A stretch of 64,000 nucleotides of DNA from Clostridiales bacterium (GCA_004556925.1 SFFI01000006.1:62001-126000); one strand, 5' to 3'. Numbered from the stretch's first letter, positions 18,079-27,724 are shown. Translations and numbers: made by a program. The notes: generated by a model from the letters alone, not told the origin.

Positions 18079-18648
18079 CTAGGCCTTAGCGTCTGGACCC
18101 AGGCCCAGGCTGGCCGCATCCTGGGCCAGGGGGTCTGGGACTTTTTTACCCATTTTGACCAGGACCAGGCGGGTGAGGAAAACGGCCAGAATAATGATGA
18201 CCGACCTCACCAGGGCAGAAATCAAAAGGGTGGTGAGGGAGGTAGTCTCCCAGCTTTCATAGCTTAGGGCCAGGCGGACAAAGTACTCCAAGGCGTTACC
18301 GCCAAAGTCCGCTAGACTCAGGCTGATCACTAGGGGCATCCCGTAGACCTGGTCCTCGTGGACCACAACAAAGTGATAAACCAGGACGTAGCCTAAATAG
18401 AAAAAGACCTCCAGGAAGTAGGAGAGGACATCCATCTCCAGGCCTGCAAGAGAGGCCGCCAGCACCCGCATGAGGCAAACGGCAAAGCCTGTGACCAGGC
18501 CCATAGGGAGAGGCCTCAATTTCTTATTGAGCATGAGCCCCGTGATTAGTACGACAATTCCCGCAGTTACCCTGAAGTCACTAGCGCCTACCTGGATACT
18601 CAGGAGCGAAGCCAGGGCAGAGAGCAGGACGATTAAAAAAGTCATCAT
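18079..18648 (-). CDS. Integral membrane protein resembling a sensor domain without a kinase
   Basis: A 189-residue protein with about six membrane helices and an Ala/Asp-rich tail. The pattern, including YHFVVVHE and a later LSLADFGGNALEY segment, recalls the membrane sensor region found at the N-terminus of some clostridial histidine kinases, but here the protein stops with no kinase domain. It may be a stand-alone relative or a remnant. AAGGAAGG precedes ATGATG, so either Met may be used. It probably shares a transcript with the symporter, suggesting a role in the same uptake process, which is weak inference. Confidence 0.75.
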   Translation of the reverse strand: MMTFLIVLLSALASLLSIQVGASDFRVTAGIVVLITGLMLNKKLRPLPMGLVTGFAVCLMRVLAASLAGLEMDVLSYFLEVFFYLGYVLVYHFVVVHEDQVYGMPLVISLSLADFGGNALEYFVRLALSYESWETTSLTTLLISALVRSVIIILAVFLTRLVLVKMGKKVPDPLAQDAASLGLGPDAKA

Positions 18649-18737
18649 GGGATATCCCTTCCTTTCGCTGCTTTATTAGATGACCTAATTTTAACAGTCT
18701 CGAGGCCGGGCGAAAAGTTATCGACCAAAATCACAAT

Positions 18738-18764
18738 CTGACAGCACGTTTTTTCGATTACAAT
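18738..18764 (+). promoter_or_regulatory. Possible promoter giving a leaderless transcript
   Basis: CTGACA (18738-18743) and TACAAT (18759-18764) lie 15 bp apart and the next gene's ATG is at 18771. A transcription start ~7 bases after the -10 box would fall on the start codon itself, and no good ribosome-binding site is present. Confidence 0.35.
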
Positions 18765-18770
18765 AGGACC

Positions 18771-19994
18771 ATGCAAAGGGAATACAAAATTGTTATACCA
18801 GTCCTCATGGGCCTAGAATCCTGTGCGGGCGACGAGTTACTGGCCTTAGGCTTTGCCCCGGACCGGATCCACAAGGAGGATGCCCGGGTCCTTTTGGACC
18901 TGGACCAGGACCTGGCCTCTGTCAGCCGGGCCGTGGCCTTGTGTAATGTCCAGTTGCGGACGGCGGAGAGGGTGGAGCTGGAGGTCTGCCGCTTTCAGGC
19001 AAAAGATTTCGACAGCCTCTTTGACCAGGCCCAAGACTTGGCCTGGGAAGATTATATCGAGCCCCGGGCCGCCATTACGGTCAAGGGCTATTCCCGCAAG
19101 TCTCAACTTTTCGCCCCATCCGCCATCCAGTCGACTCTCAAAAAGGCCATAATCCTCCGCCTGCAAAAGGCTCGAGGGCTCAAGCCGGGTTCTCAATTGC
19201 CGGAAGACCGGAATTTCCGCGACCGGCGGGTTAACTACAGTATCATGCGGGATGAGGTTAGCTTACGGATAGACACATCAGGTGCTGGCCTCCATAAGAG
19301 GGCCTACCGCCTGGCCCACACGGCGGCCCCCATCAAGGAAACCCTGGCAGCCGGCCTGATCATGCTCAGCCGCTTTACCCCCTTCTCTGGGGAAATGCTC
19401 TACGACCCCACTGCCGGGTCGGGGACTTTTGTCATAGAAGCGGCCCTCATGGCGGCCAATATTGCTCCCGGGGCCCGGCGGACCTTTAGCGGCGAAGCTT
19501 GGGCCTTCCTGGATTCGTCTGCTTTTGCCGAGGCCAAGGAGTCGGCCATCGCCCAGGAAGATCCAGACCCCTTCGGCGAAATCTTCCTGGCGGGCAGTGA
19601 CCTAGACCCCCAGGCCGTGAAGATTGCCCGGGAGAATGCCAAGCGGGCAGGGGTGGCCCAGCTGGTAAATTTCCAGCAGAAAGACCTCTTTGACCTGCGG
19701 GCCGACCAGCTGAAGGCGGACTTTGGCCAAGACCGGGTCTTATGCATTTCCAACCCACCTTATGGGGAGCGCCTGGCCGACTCCGCCATGGCCCAAAAGC
19801 TCCACCAGGGCCTGGGCAAGCTGGCCTTTTACCCTGATAGCAACTTTACCCGGCCCGGCTGCCGCCTAACCGTGATTACCCCTGGTGATTTTGAGACTGA
19901 CACCGGCCACAAGGCGGACAAGCGCCGCAAGCTCTACAACGGCATGATCCCCTGTACCATGTACCACTACTTCCGCGAGAAATATCTAGAATAA
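18771..19994 (+). CDS. THUMP-domain class I SAM-dependent RNA methyltransferase (RlmL/YpsC-like)
   Basis: A 407-residue enzyme of the COG0116 family, which methylates guanine N2 in 23S rRNA. A ferredoxin-like plus THUMP region covers ~1-165. The Rossmann methyltransferase domain follows, with DPTAGSGTFVIEAA near 210 (SAM binding) and the catalytic SNPPYGERL near 328. It is the size of the stand-alone RlmL/YpsC type and lacks the RlmK half found in E. coli. The start fits the family N-terminus (MxxEYKIVIPVLMGLES). It is divergent from the membrane-protein gene at 18648. Confidence 0.94.
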   Translation: MQREYKIVIPVLMGLESCAGDELLALGFAPDRIHKEDARVLLDLDQDLASVSRAVALCNVQLRTAERVELEVCRFQAKDFDSLFDQAQDLAWEDYIEPRAAITVKGYSRKSQLFAPSAIQSTLKKAIILRLQKARGLKPGSQLPEDRNFRDRRVNYSIMRDEVSLRIDTSGAGLHKRAYRLAHTAAPIKETLAAGLIMLSRFTPFSGEMLYDPTAGSGTFVIEAALMAANIAPGARRTFSGEAWAFLDSSAFAEAKESAIAQEDPDPFGEIFLAGSDLDPQAVKIARENAKRAGVAQLVNFQQKDLFDLRADQLKADFGQDRVLCISNPPYGERLADSAMAQKLHQGLGKLAFYPDSNFTRPGCRLTVITPGDFETDTGHKADKRRKLYNGMIPCTMYHYFREKYLE

Positions 19995-20120
19995 AAGAGA
20001 GGGCAGAAAAGCGAGGGCAGCAGAGAATTGCTCTCTGTATAAGCCTTATGCCTTTAAGGCGTAAAAGCGTGCTTTCCCAGAACACTGTCGAGAAGCACGG
20101 TCTAGAAACTGAGGTGTGAA

Positions 20121-21968
20121 ATGACTCAAGAATCCCTAGCCCAATTGATTGAGGTGGCCGCTGGCCGCCAGCCTGCCGACCTGGTCATCAAGAACTGCCA
20201 GCTGGTCGATGTGGGCCTGGGCAAAATTTATCCAAGCGCTATCGCGATCAGCCAGGGTCTTATCGCCGGGATAGGCCCGGATTATGAAGGCAAGGAAAGC
20301 CTGGATGCCCAGGGTCTTTTTGCCCTGCCTGGTCTCATTGATGCCCATATTCATATTGAATCCTCCTATCTCAGCCCGGAGGAATTTGCCCGCCTGGTCG
20401 TTCCCCGGGGGACTACCAGCGTGATTGCGGATCCCCACGAAATTGTTAATGTGGCAGGCTTGGCAGGCTTGCGTTACATGCAAGAAGCCGCAGCCCAAAC
20501 CCCGCTGAAGATTGAATATATGGTCCCATCCTGCGTGCCGGCGACTGGCTTTGAAAATGCGGGAGCGAATCTGAAGGCCTCTGATCTGGAGGCCCCCCTG
20601 GCTGATCCTCAGAATTTGGGCTTGGCCGAACTCATGAATGCCCCCGGTGTGGTTTATACGGACCCGGAGGTCCTGGCCAAGGTCCTCATGGCGAAAAAAT
20701 ATGACAAGCCTATCGACGGCCACAGCCCCGGCCTCAAGGGCAAGGACCTCAGCGCCTATGCCGCCGCGGGCGTGATGACCGATCATGAATGTTCCAGCCT
20801 GGAAGAAATGCAGGACCGCCTGGCCCGGGGCATGTATGTCCTCCTCCGCCAGGGTTCCTCTTGCCATGACCTAGCTCGCCTCCTGCCCGGGGTTACTCCC
20901 TATAACGCCTCCCGCTGCCTGCTCTGCTCAGACGACCGCCATGCCTCCACCATGCTGGAGATCGGCCACCTTAATGAACACCTGCAGATGTGTGTCGCCT
21001 ACGGCCTCCACCCCATTACGGCTGTCCAAATGGCCTCCCTCAACACCGCCCAGGCCTACAATCTCCGGGACCGCGGGGGCCTCTTCCCCGGCCGGGCCGC
21101 CGACCTGGTCCTGGTCCGCGACCTCCAAGCCTTTGAGGCCCAATACGTTTATATCAATGGCCAGCTCGTGGCCCAAGAGGGGGTCTACCTGCCCCCCATC
21201 CAGAAGGCCGACGCCTCAGCCGTACGGGCCAGCTTCCATGTCCGGGACTTCTCTGCCGACCGCCTGAAATTCCAGGTCCAGACAAGATGCTCGTCAGAGA
21301 ATCAAGCTCAGTCTGGTCAGGTCTCGCAAGTCACTTATGCCTCTCCAGTCTCGACATCTGCTTGCGCTGGTCAAGCAGAGTGTGGGCCAAAGGCTCGTCA
21401 GCTCCGGGTTATTCAGGTTCTTCCTGGCGGTGTCGTCACTGGGTCAGGCCAGGCCTGCCTGGATTTGACACCCGAAGGTGATGTCATTTTGCCCCCAGAC
21501 CAAGACATCGTTCGCTTAGCTGTGGTGGAGCGGCACCACAACACCGGCAATATCGGCCTCGGCCTCCTGGGCAACTATGGCCTGGGTTGCGGGGCTATTG
21601 CCAGCTCCATCGCCCATGATTCTCACAATATTGTGGTTGCTGGCCGGGATATCCATGATATGGCCCTGGCTGTTGAAGAGCTGCAAAAGCAGGAAGGCGG
21701 CGCCATTACCGTCAAGGACGGCCAGGTCTTGGACCGCCTCCCCCTACCCCTCGGCGGCCTCATGTCCGACCAAGCCGGCGAAGAAGTCGCCCGCGCCCTC
21801 GCCCAGCTCAATGCCCGGGCCCACAGCGATCTGGGCGTCAACCCCGCCATAGACCCGGTCATGACCCTCTCTTTCATGTCCCTTTTGGTCATACCGGAAC
21901 TCAAACTCTTTGACCTGGGCCTTTTTGACGTCAAGGAATTTTCCTTAGTGCCTATTGAGTTGGACTAA
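20121..21968 (+). CDS. ade: Adenine deaminase
   Basis: A 615-residue adenine deaminase, which converts adenine to hypoxanthine and ammonia in purine salvage. The amidohydrolase metal site is visible as DAHIHIESS (~residue 75), ADPHEIVN (~108), the IDGHSPGL His (~200) and DDRHAS (~275). The AdeC C-terminal domain has VVERHHNTGNIGLG and GAIASSIAHDSHNIVV. GAGGTG lies before the ATG. An insertion of about 35 residues at ~395-430 is Ser/Gln/Ala-rich and looks non-conserved. The last four bases overlap the convergent ABC ATPase gene, leaving no room for a terminator between them. Confidence 0.96.
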   Translation: MTQESLAQLIEVAAGRQPADLVIKNCQLVDVGLGKIYPSAIAISQGLIAGIGPDYEGKESLDAQGLFALPGLIDAHIHIESSYLSPEEFARLVVPRGTTSVIADPHEIVNVAGLAGLRYMQEAAAQTPLKIEYMVPSCVPATGFENAGANLKASDLEAPLADPQNLGLAELMNAPGVVYTDPEVLAKVLMAKKYDKPIDGHSPGLKGKDLSAYAAAGVMTDHECSSLEEMQDRLARGMYVLLRQGSSCHDLARLLPGVTPYNASRCLLCSDDRHASTMLEIGHLNEHLQMCVAYGLHPITAVQMASLNTAQAYNLRDRGGLFPGRAADLVLVRDLQAFEAQYVYINGQLVAQEGVYLPPIQKADASAVRASFHVRDFSADRLKFQVQTRCSSENQAQSGQVSQVTYASPVSTSACAGQAECGPKARQLRVIQVLPGGVVTGSGQACLDLTPEGDVILPPDQDIVRLAVVERHHNTGNIGLGLLGNYGLGCGAIASSIAHDSHNIVVAGRDIHDMALAVEELQKQEGGAITVKDGQVLDRLPLPLGGLMSDQAGEEVARALAQLNARAHSDLGVNPAIDPVMTLSFMSLLVIPELKLFDLGLFDVKEFSLVPIELD

Positions 21969-22831
21969 GCTTGGGGAGATAAAAGTTCGAGGTAAAGATC
22001 ATCTAGGCCTGCGGGTACACGTTGGGTAGCTGCACTAGGCGTGAGCGTGTGAGAAATGACACGACAGAGTTTTTGCCCGTGCTGGTAGGACACGTTGACT
22101 AACTTAAGCTGGGGATCCTCTTTGCGGAGGTCCTCGGCACTAAGAGAAGAGATGAAGCAAGGGCAGGCTGACAGGAGGTCACTTTGGTCTCCCTGTGCTT
22201 TTATCCTGCCTTTTTCCATGAAAACTAACTCCTGCGCGATAAATTCCAAGTCCGAAACAATATGGGTGGCCAGAAGGGTGATGGTATGTGCTGGGAGCTG
22301 AATAAGGGCCTCCCGCAGACTGGCGCGTTCAATGGGGTCAAGACCGGCTGTGGGTTCATCCAAAATCAGGACCAGCGGATCATTAAGCAGGGCAGCCGCC
22401 AATAAAAGACGCTGACGCATACCTCCGGATAAGTCTTCACAATATTTCTTCTGCTGATCCTGTAGATGAAATTGCTCAAGTAAAATGGGAATGCGGTTAT
22501 GGGCAGTCTTATACGGCAATTCCTTTAATACCGAGATATACTCCAAAAATTGGTGTACTCTTAGACCGCGATAGGCCTCTTGCTGCTGGGGCATATAACC
22601 GAGTAGGCGACGATAGCCTGCATCCATGTCGAAAATATCTCGATCATCGAGGTAGACAGCACCAAAAGAGGGCTGGAGGAGACTAGCCAGGATGTTTAAG
22701 AGGGTAGACTTTCCCGCGCCGTTATTGCCCATGATCCCGGTGATGCCCGGATGAAATTCCATGCTGATTTCGTCCAAGGCGGTTACGTTTCCATAATATT
22801 TGCTTAAATTTAGAATCTTTAGTCTAGCCAT
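21965..22831 (-). CDS. ABC transporter ATPase of the secreted-protein cassette
   Basis: A 288-residue ATPase. Walker A GNNGAGKST is near residue 36, the Q-loop in GYMPQQQ, the signature LSGGMRQR, Walker B LVLILDEPT and the switch His in LLATHI. It is of the ABC-2 type often used for export or immunity. Its ATG overlaps the end of the permease gene by 8 bases, so coupling is likely. The last ~70 residues, after KGRIKAQGDQ, are an unfamiliar C-terminal extension. It is last in the minus-strand cassette that starts with the small secreted protein. Confidence 0.92.
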   Translation of the reverse strand: MARLKILNLSKYYGNVTALDEISMEFHPGITGIMGNNGAGKSTLLNILASLLQPSFGAVYLDDRDIFDMDAGYRRLLGYMPQQQEAYRGLRVHQFLEYISVLKELPYKTAHNRIPILLEQFHLQDQQKKYCEDLSGGMRQRLLLAAALLNDPLVLILDEPTAGLDPIERASLREALIQLPAHTITLLATHIVSDLEFIAQELVFMEKGRIKAQGDQSDLLSACPCFISSLSAEDLRKEDPQLKLVNVSYQHGQKLCRVISHTLTPSAATQRVPAGLDDLYLELLSPQA

Positions 22832-25094
22832 ATTTTCGTCGGAGTTTTAGTCCTCCCTCCCTCCAGGAAGTGATAAGCCACAGGCGCAAGCTTACAGCGA
22901 TTATGCTGAGGGACATCACCTGCAAAAAGGACCTTAGCGGGTATGCCAGCCCAGCACCGCATAGCAAAGAGAAAACAGAAATATGTACGGCTCCAGCACG
23001 GTAGAGCAGCAGAGGGGAAAGCACGAGACAAAAGCCCAGGGCTAAACTCATGAGCCGGTTGCTTTGGAAAAAGGATAGGAGCAGGGAGAGTGCCAAGCAA
23101 TAGCAGATGAGGCAAGAAAAAAATGCCTGCAAGAGATAGGCGGCAGCCACAGAGATGGGTAGGATCAGGTCCGGAGAAATGTTAATGAGATGGGGGGCTA
23201 GGCTAGGCAGGGGATAGAAGCGCCACAGTTTATAGAACCGAGAGCTATATGCAACCAGATGAAAGAACAGAATAAAGAGGACCGATAGTTTTATTTTTTT
23301 GCGTATCAGATCGTCACGGCCACCACTTAAAGCGCGCACCATAGCCAAGGAAGAAGGCTCGAAATCTGGTGCGAAGGCGATAAAGAGCAACAATACAAGC
23401 GCAGATGCATAGATCACATAGTCCTGGGCTTGCAGTGAGCTGGCTTCTAACCCTAAAAGCAGTTGATAAGGCTTTTCTGCCAATAAATAGTCTCCCCCTC
23501 TGGCTTTAATTTCTCGATACTTTTCTAGGAGGGGATAAAAGTCAGGAGAGGGCAGACTTTGATTCTGCAAGTCCTCAAGTTCTTGGAAGAGAGCGGCTTG
23601 GTCTGCCAAACTAAGATCGTTCTGACCTGGTTGGTCTGTTGTTTCGGCTAGGTCTGCTCCCTTTTCCTCCTCTATTTTCTCTGTATCCTCGACATTGCTA
23701 TCTGCCGGCGCAGATCGCAATTTTTGCCTGAGGGCCTCAATTTCCTCAGCCTTGCTGGCATAGGCCTGGTCTATGGCCTCCAGGTTAGCGGCTGTCTCGC
23801 CCTCTAAGTGTCCGCCATAAGTCATATAAAGTGCCTCCAGCCTTTTTTCCTGCGGTGCAGGTATCCGCTTGTAGGAAAAGGTGCGGTAAGCAAAGACCAT
23901 TAAGAACAAAGCCAAGAAAAGCAAGACGGGCGCAGACCGCATCACTTTACGCCCCTCGCCCAGGCGGAGGTGGTTTTTCATGGCCAGTTGGCCTCCTGGC
24001 GGAGATTTTGCCTTAGGGCTTTTGTCCTGTTTCCCTGTAGCTTGCGTTTGCTTTCGCTTCGAGGGCGGTCGTGACAAGAGCATTTTCAGATAACCGGGGT
24101 TTTTTTGCTCGTAAGAGCGGAAAATTCCCCGGAGCAAGAGGAGATCTAACAGGAGCCAGAAACTCATAGCAAGATATTCTGCCTGAAGAACGCGTCCTCC
24201 CCAGGTTAAGCGGATATTTTGCGGCAACTCTGCAAAAAATTGTAAGACCCAGGCGGGGTTAAAAATACGCCAGAATACATAGCGTGAATTCAGAGGAATG
24301 CTACGCTGAAGGGCATAGGCACCCAGGAGGGATAGCAGCATGATAAAGGCTGACCATAAAAAGTTCTCCGCAAAGATAGATAAAAAGGTGATACTTAAGG
24401 CCAAACCTAAAGCCGCCAGGTATCTGCTGGCAAAGAGCAAGGCCCATAAACCACTCATGTTTAGATGACGGTCCAAGTCTTGCAAGGCGGGCAGGGCCTG
24501 CGCCGGAGCATTGTTGAGAGGACCTCGCATGATTGTCTCTACGAGATAGGGCAACGCATAGACCAAGCAACTTAGGCCCAGCAACAAGAAAGTCAAGAGC
24601 CCTAAACGAATGGCAAAGCGTTTTAGCGGACGATAAGCACAGCTTTTGACCAAGGCAAAGTATCCGTTTTGTCTTTCCCGTAGCAAGAGGCGGTCACACA
24701 GGAAGCAAGCCATAATAACTTGCACGAAAAAGGGAAAGGGACTGGTTAAAATTCCTGACCAGCGGTAGTCAGGACATATTTCTGAAATATTTGTAATTAA
24801 GGCTTGATAGGCCTCGGCTTCTGCTTGGAGGCGCACTTGTTCATGGCCTAGATCCTTAAAAAGGACACTATTACCTTTAGCCTCTGCTTGCTGCCGCTGT
24901 TTGGCCCATTGGGCGGGGAGTTCTGCGTAATGCTGACAGAGTTCAGGGTCTACCTGGGAATCGACACGCCCCGCCTTATCCTGAGGCGTGAGGTAGATAA
25001 ACTCCGTTAACAGCCAGGAGGCCAGCATAAGAGCCAGGGCACACAGCAATAGCGTACACTTCTTACCCAGCTTTATCCATTCAAGACGCAACAT
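22824..25094 (-). CDS. Double-length ABC-2-like permease
   Basis: A 756-residue membrane protein built as two similar halves. Each half begins with a membrane helix and a large coiled, charged extracytoplasmic loop (~35-120 and ~430-560), followed by about five or six helices. The halves are joined by a basic cytoplasmic linker (~345-390, rich in Lys, Pro, Gln). The arrangement suggests a fused ABC-2 permease pair served by the ATPase downstream. The second loop contains an acidic EEEKG stretch. I do not recognise a named family. The cassette context suggests transport of, or protection from, the small secreted protein, which is inference. Confidence 0.8.
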   Translation of the reverse strand: MLRLEWIKLGKKCTLLLCALALMLASWLLTEFIYLTPQDKAGRVDSQVDPELCQHYAELPAQWAKQRQQAEAKGNSVLFKDLGHEQVRLQAEAEAYQALITNISEICPDYRWSGILTSPFPFFVQVIMACFLCDRLLLRERQNGYFALVKSCAYRPLKRFAIRLGLLTFLLLGLSCLVYALPYLVETIMRGPLNNAPAQALPALQDLDRHLNMSGLWALLFASRYLAALGLALSITFLSIFAENFLWSAFIMLLSLLGAYALQRSIPLNSRYVFWRIFNPAWVLQFFAELPQNIRLTWGGRVLQAEYLAMSFWLLLDLLLLRGIFRSYEQKNPGYLKMLLSRPPSKRKQTQATGKQDKSPKAKSPPGGQLAMKNHLRLGEGRKVMRSAPVLLFLALFLMVFAYRTFSYKRIPAPQEKRLEALYMTYGGHLEGETAANLEAIDQAYASKAEEIEALRQKLRSAPADSNVEDTEKIEEEKGADLAETTDQPGQNDLSLADQAALFQELEDLQNQSLPSPDFYPLLEKYREIKARGGDYLLAEKPYQLLLGLEASSLQAQDYVIYASALVLLLFIAFAPDFEPSSLAMVRALSGGRDDLIRKKIKLSVLFILFFHLVAYSSRFYKLWRFYPLPSLAPHLINISPDLILPISVAAAYLLQAFFSCLICYCLALSLLLSFFQSNRLMSLALGFCLVLSPLLLYRAGAVHISVFSLLCGAGLAYPLRSFLQVMSLSIIAVSLRLWLITSWREGGLKLRRKYG

Positions 25095-25158
25095 TGTGAA
25101 AACCCGCTCAAATCATCAGCCCGCTCCTTTTGAGCCTTTCTGGCCTTGGTCCAAAATC

Positions 25159-26625
25159 CTACTTGCCGTAGGGCTTAAAATAATCTTCTGGCAGCAAGGG
25201 AATTACTTCAGGCGCTTTCCCATCCGTGGCTGAGCTAACATCTAATAGATAATAATTCGTATTATTAACTTCCGCTACATCATGGCTCATAAAGAGATAG
25301 GGTCCGACGATCCCTTGAACTAGGCTGAGTGGTCCCGGAGAACTGAAAGTGAACTCTTTTACCTGCTTACCTTCTGGATCTAGAATCGTACATTTCCATT
25401 GGCCTTGACTGAAATCCCCAGCTAGGATAAAGGAAAAATCCTCTGAAGTGCCGGTATAAATGGCCTCGTTCTGCGATATATCTCGTTCGAATACAGTTTG
25501 GCGCGTACCATTAGCGTAAATAAAATCTATTTGCAGGTGTTCTTGTCCCTGTTGGTCAGGCACCGGGCTGACTAAATGGTCGCCTTGTGGGTAAAAACCA
25601 TTTCCAATATTGTCAATCGTTTCTTTGTGGATTTCTTGGCTATGGCAGTCCCAGCTATAAAAATGGTAAGGCTGCATAATAGTGTTTAGATCATCTTCCG
25701 TATTGAGGGCTGTAAAATAGCATGTGGTGTCATTACAAAAAACAAACCACGGAAAAAGGTCCGTTGTTACCCTGTGATGCTGACCACTTTCATTTTCGTA
25801 ATAATACAGGCGTATGATATCAGCCTTTTCTTTATCTGGATCCTCATCTAGCTGCACTTCATATAAGAAAATGTTTCCATCGTCTAAAATACTAAATTTA
25901 TTGATTTTGCCGGGCAATTCAAATTCAGTTTTAGCGTCCTGGCCCTGTAGATTTAAGCTCATCATCTGATAGGAAGATTCGCCGGTATTCATGCTCGTTT
26001 CCTGCGCGTAATATAAGCGGTCTTTGTATAAGACTAGGGAACTGAAGGGAATAAAGCGTTTCTGCACGACTGTTTCATTTGGGTCCTCAACTATTCCCTC
26101 AGGATAATCCCCCAGGAAATAATACAAGCCGTTACGGGTATCTAAATTCGCAAGCTCCAAAGAGATTTTACTAGCATACTCCCAGAAAAATAATTTGCCA
26201 CGCAGAACAAAATACAAACCTTCTGGTGTACCTGCAGCAAGTTTTCCTAAATTATTGCGCAGAGAAAATTCGCCAGTCACCGAAAGATTATCCGCAGGAA
26301 TTATAGAAGTTGAGAGCATATCCTCATCATGCTTATTTACAGCTTCCTCGGCATCTGCGCTAGGAAGCCGTGAAGGATGCTTATCCTTTCCCTCCAGATC
26401 ATTATTTTGTGTGTCATATGCTACTGTCTGCATGCTAACCGTATCAACAGATGAGCCATCTGTTATGCTGCCATTTGTATCCAGACTTAGTTTTTGTCCC
26501 TGAGGCGCAGAGGCCTCAGGGAGTTGTGTTTGAGTAGGTTCTAGAAAAGAGCAAGCAGCGGTTAGCAAACATGCTGACACCAGCAGGTAAAGTACTAATA
26601 TTTTAAGAAATCGACGTGCTTTCAT
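25159..26625 (-). CDS. Lipoprotein of the secreted-protein cassette
   Basis: A 488-residue exported protein. The signal peptide has a lipobox at VSAC (Cys19), with an alternative TAAC at Cys25. The mature part begins with a Ser/Thr/Asp-rich linker and continues as a beta-rich region with repeated strands such as YFLGDYP, LYYAQET and IRLYYYENE, suggesting a propeller-like fold. No enzyme motif is recognised. A GAGGAG lies ~15 bases before the ATG, which is long. It lies between the small secreted protein and the ABC permease on the same strand, so it may be a docking or sensing partner; that is inference. Confidence 0.82.
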   Translation of the reverse strand: MKARRFLKILVLYLLVSACLLTAACSFLEPTQTQLPEASAPQGQKLSLDTNGSITDGSSVDTVSMQTVAYDTQNNDLEGKDKHPSRLPSADAEEAVNKHDEDMLSTSIIPADNLSVTGEFSLRNNLGKLAAGTPEGLYFVLRGKLFFWEYASKISLELANLDTRNGLYYFLGDYPEGIVEDPNETVVQKRFIPFSSLVLYKDRLYYAQETSMNTGESSYQMMSLNLQGQDAKTEFELPGKINKFSILDDGNIFLYEVQLDEDPDKEKADIIRLYYYENESGQHHRVTTDLFPWFVFCNDTTCYFTALNTEDDLNTIMQPYHFYSWDCHSQEIHKETIDNIGNGFYPQGDHLVSPVPDQQGQEHLQIDFIYANGTRQTVFERDISQNEAIYTGTSEDFSFILAGDFSQGQWKCTILDPEGKQVKEFTFSSPGPLSLVQGIVGPYLFMSHDVAEVNNTNYYLLDVSSATDGKAPEVIPLLPEDYFKPYGK

Positions 26626-26716
26626 ATTGAAATTGCTTATCTCCTCTATCTGCAGTTACACTCGCTGCTTTTATCTATCATTAATTATTCAATGCCTCTA
26701 TGATGTGATGTAGACT

Positions 26717-27082
26717 TTATTCGCTTAATGTGGCATAACCACTTTGCCCATTAGGTGCATCAGCGCGGTGATTCGAATTAGCACTAAATGCTCCCGTGCC
26801 GCAAGGGGTATTAGCAGTAATGTGTACTTCTCCAAAGTTGCCGCGGGATTCTATCTTGTGCGATGTATGACCATTGCATGTGTAATACACGGTTACATCC
26901 ACATAGCAATAATAGTCAGGAGTTGCTCCATAGGTTGCAGCAGTTGCACCTGTATGAGTTCTTGATAACTGTGCTACACAGTTACCACCGTTAACATAAA
27001 AGCTTTTAGAAGCAGCAAATACGGTGGTTGTGAGAACGAGGGTGGCTAGAAAAGCCAATAATATAGCTCTATGTTTCTTCAT
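26717..27082 (-). CDS. Small secreted four-cysteine protein
   Basis: A 121-residue protein with a clear signal peptide (MKKHRAILLAF through VFAA, cleavage near residue 24). The ~97-residue mature part begins SKSFYVNGG and contains four cysteines (NGGNC, DYYCY, YYTCN, NTPCG), enough for two disulfides. It is rich in Thr, Tyr, Asn and Gly, with an alternating beta pattern. I recognise no named family. It could be a secreted bacteriocin-like effector (lactococcin-972-like genes have similar size and ABC neighbours) or a structural exported protein. It is first in the cassette with lipoprotein, permease and ATPase genes. Confidence 0.75.
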   Translation of the reverse strand: MKKHRAILLAFLATLVLTTTVFAASKSFYVNGGNCVAQLSRTHTGATAATYGATPDYYCYVDVTVYYTCNGHTSHKIESRGNFGEVHITANTPCGTGAFSANSNHRADAPNGQSGYATLSE

Positions 27083-27118
27083 AAAAGTCCTCGTTTCTTT
27101 ATTCTTTCTTAGAATACA

Positions 27119-27146
27119 TTTATAAAGCTACCTAGATCATGTACAA
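27119..27146 (-). promoter_or_regulatory. Possible promoter for the secreted-protein cassette
   Basis: On the minus strand TTGTAC (27146-27141) and TATAAA (27124-27119) are 16 bp apart, ~37 bp before the start of the small secreted protein. The -35 match is only partial. Confidence 0.35.
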
Positions 27147-27683
27147 ATGCTATACTTAGCGCTTTAATATGGTACCTGTACAAAATCTTTTTCCAGGTGT
27201 GGGTTGCTAGTAAGTGTGCTAGCAAGAATGCAGTGACGTTCCAGAGATATCTCGGATAATAAGCTAGCTTCGTCTTAATATCACCTCCTTCCTACTTCAC
27301 AGAAATCATAATCTTAGTGTTTGTATGCGGTGGTTTTTGCGGTCATTCTCCTGAAAAAGAGATTAAATAATATGCTTAGTAGTAACTACTATTTATATGC
27401 AGGGGCTCCAAGTTTCAAATGCCGGAAACCCCTGGTTGTGTCTCTAAAAAATCTATAGGAGCTCTGTTGTGCCCCTAAAACAATGGAAATTATGTTAGAC
27501 GTCCCAGCATTTCTCGTAAGCAATATAAAAGAACTACCTTTAGCATAGGAGCGTGTGAACATTTAGTCAATAGTTTTTTAAGCATAAGCTGATTTTTTGT
27601 ACAACCTATACAAATTCGTATGCCCTCGTTAGAGGGCTGTGAATGGCTTATTTGCCTTTCTATCCCTCTTAAATGGCGAGCAG

Positions 27684-27720
27684 AGTTGGCAAAGTTACCT
27701 TTTCAGCCACTTGCCAACCT
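27684..27720. repeat. Single GTTGGCAA inverted-repeat unit
   Basis: AGTTGGCAAAG and CTTGCCAACCT enclose a 15-base loop. It is the same unit that forms the array at 57.1 kb and occurs singly near 47.6 kb. It ends five bases before the -35 box of tetR. Confidence 0.8.
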
Positions 27721-27724
27721 TCCT

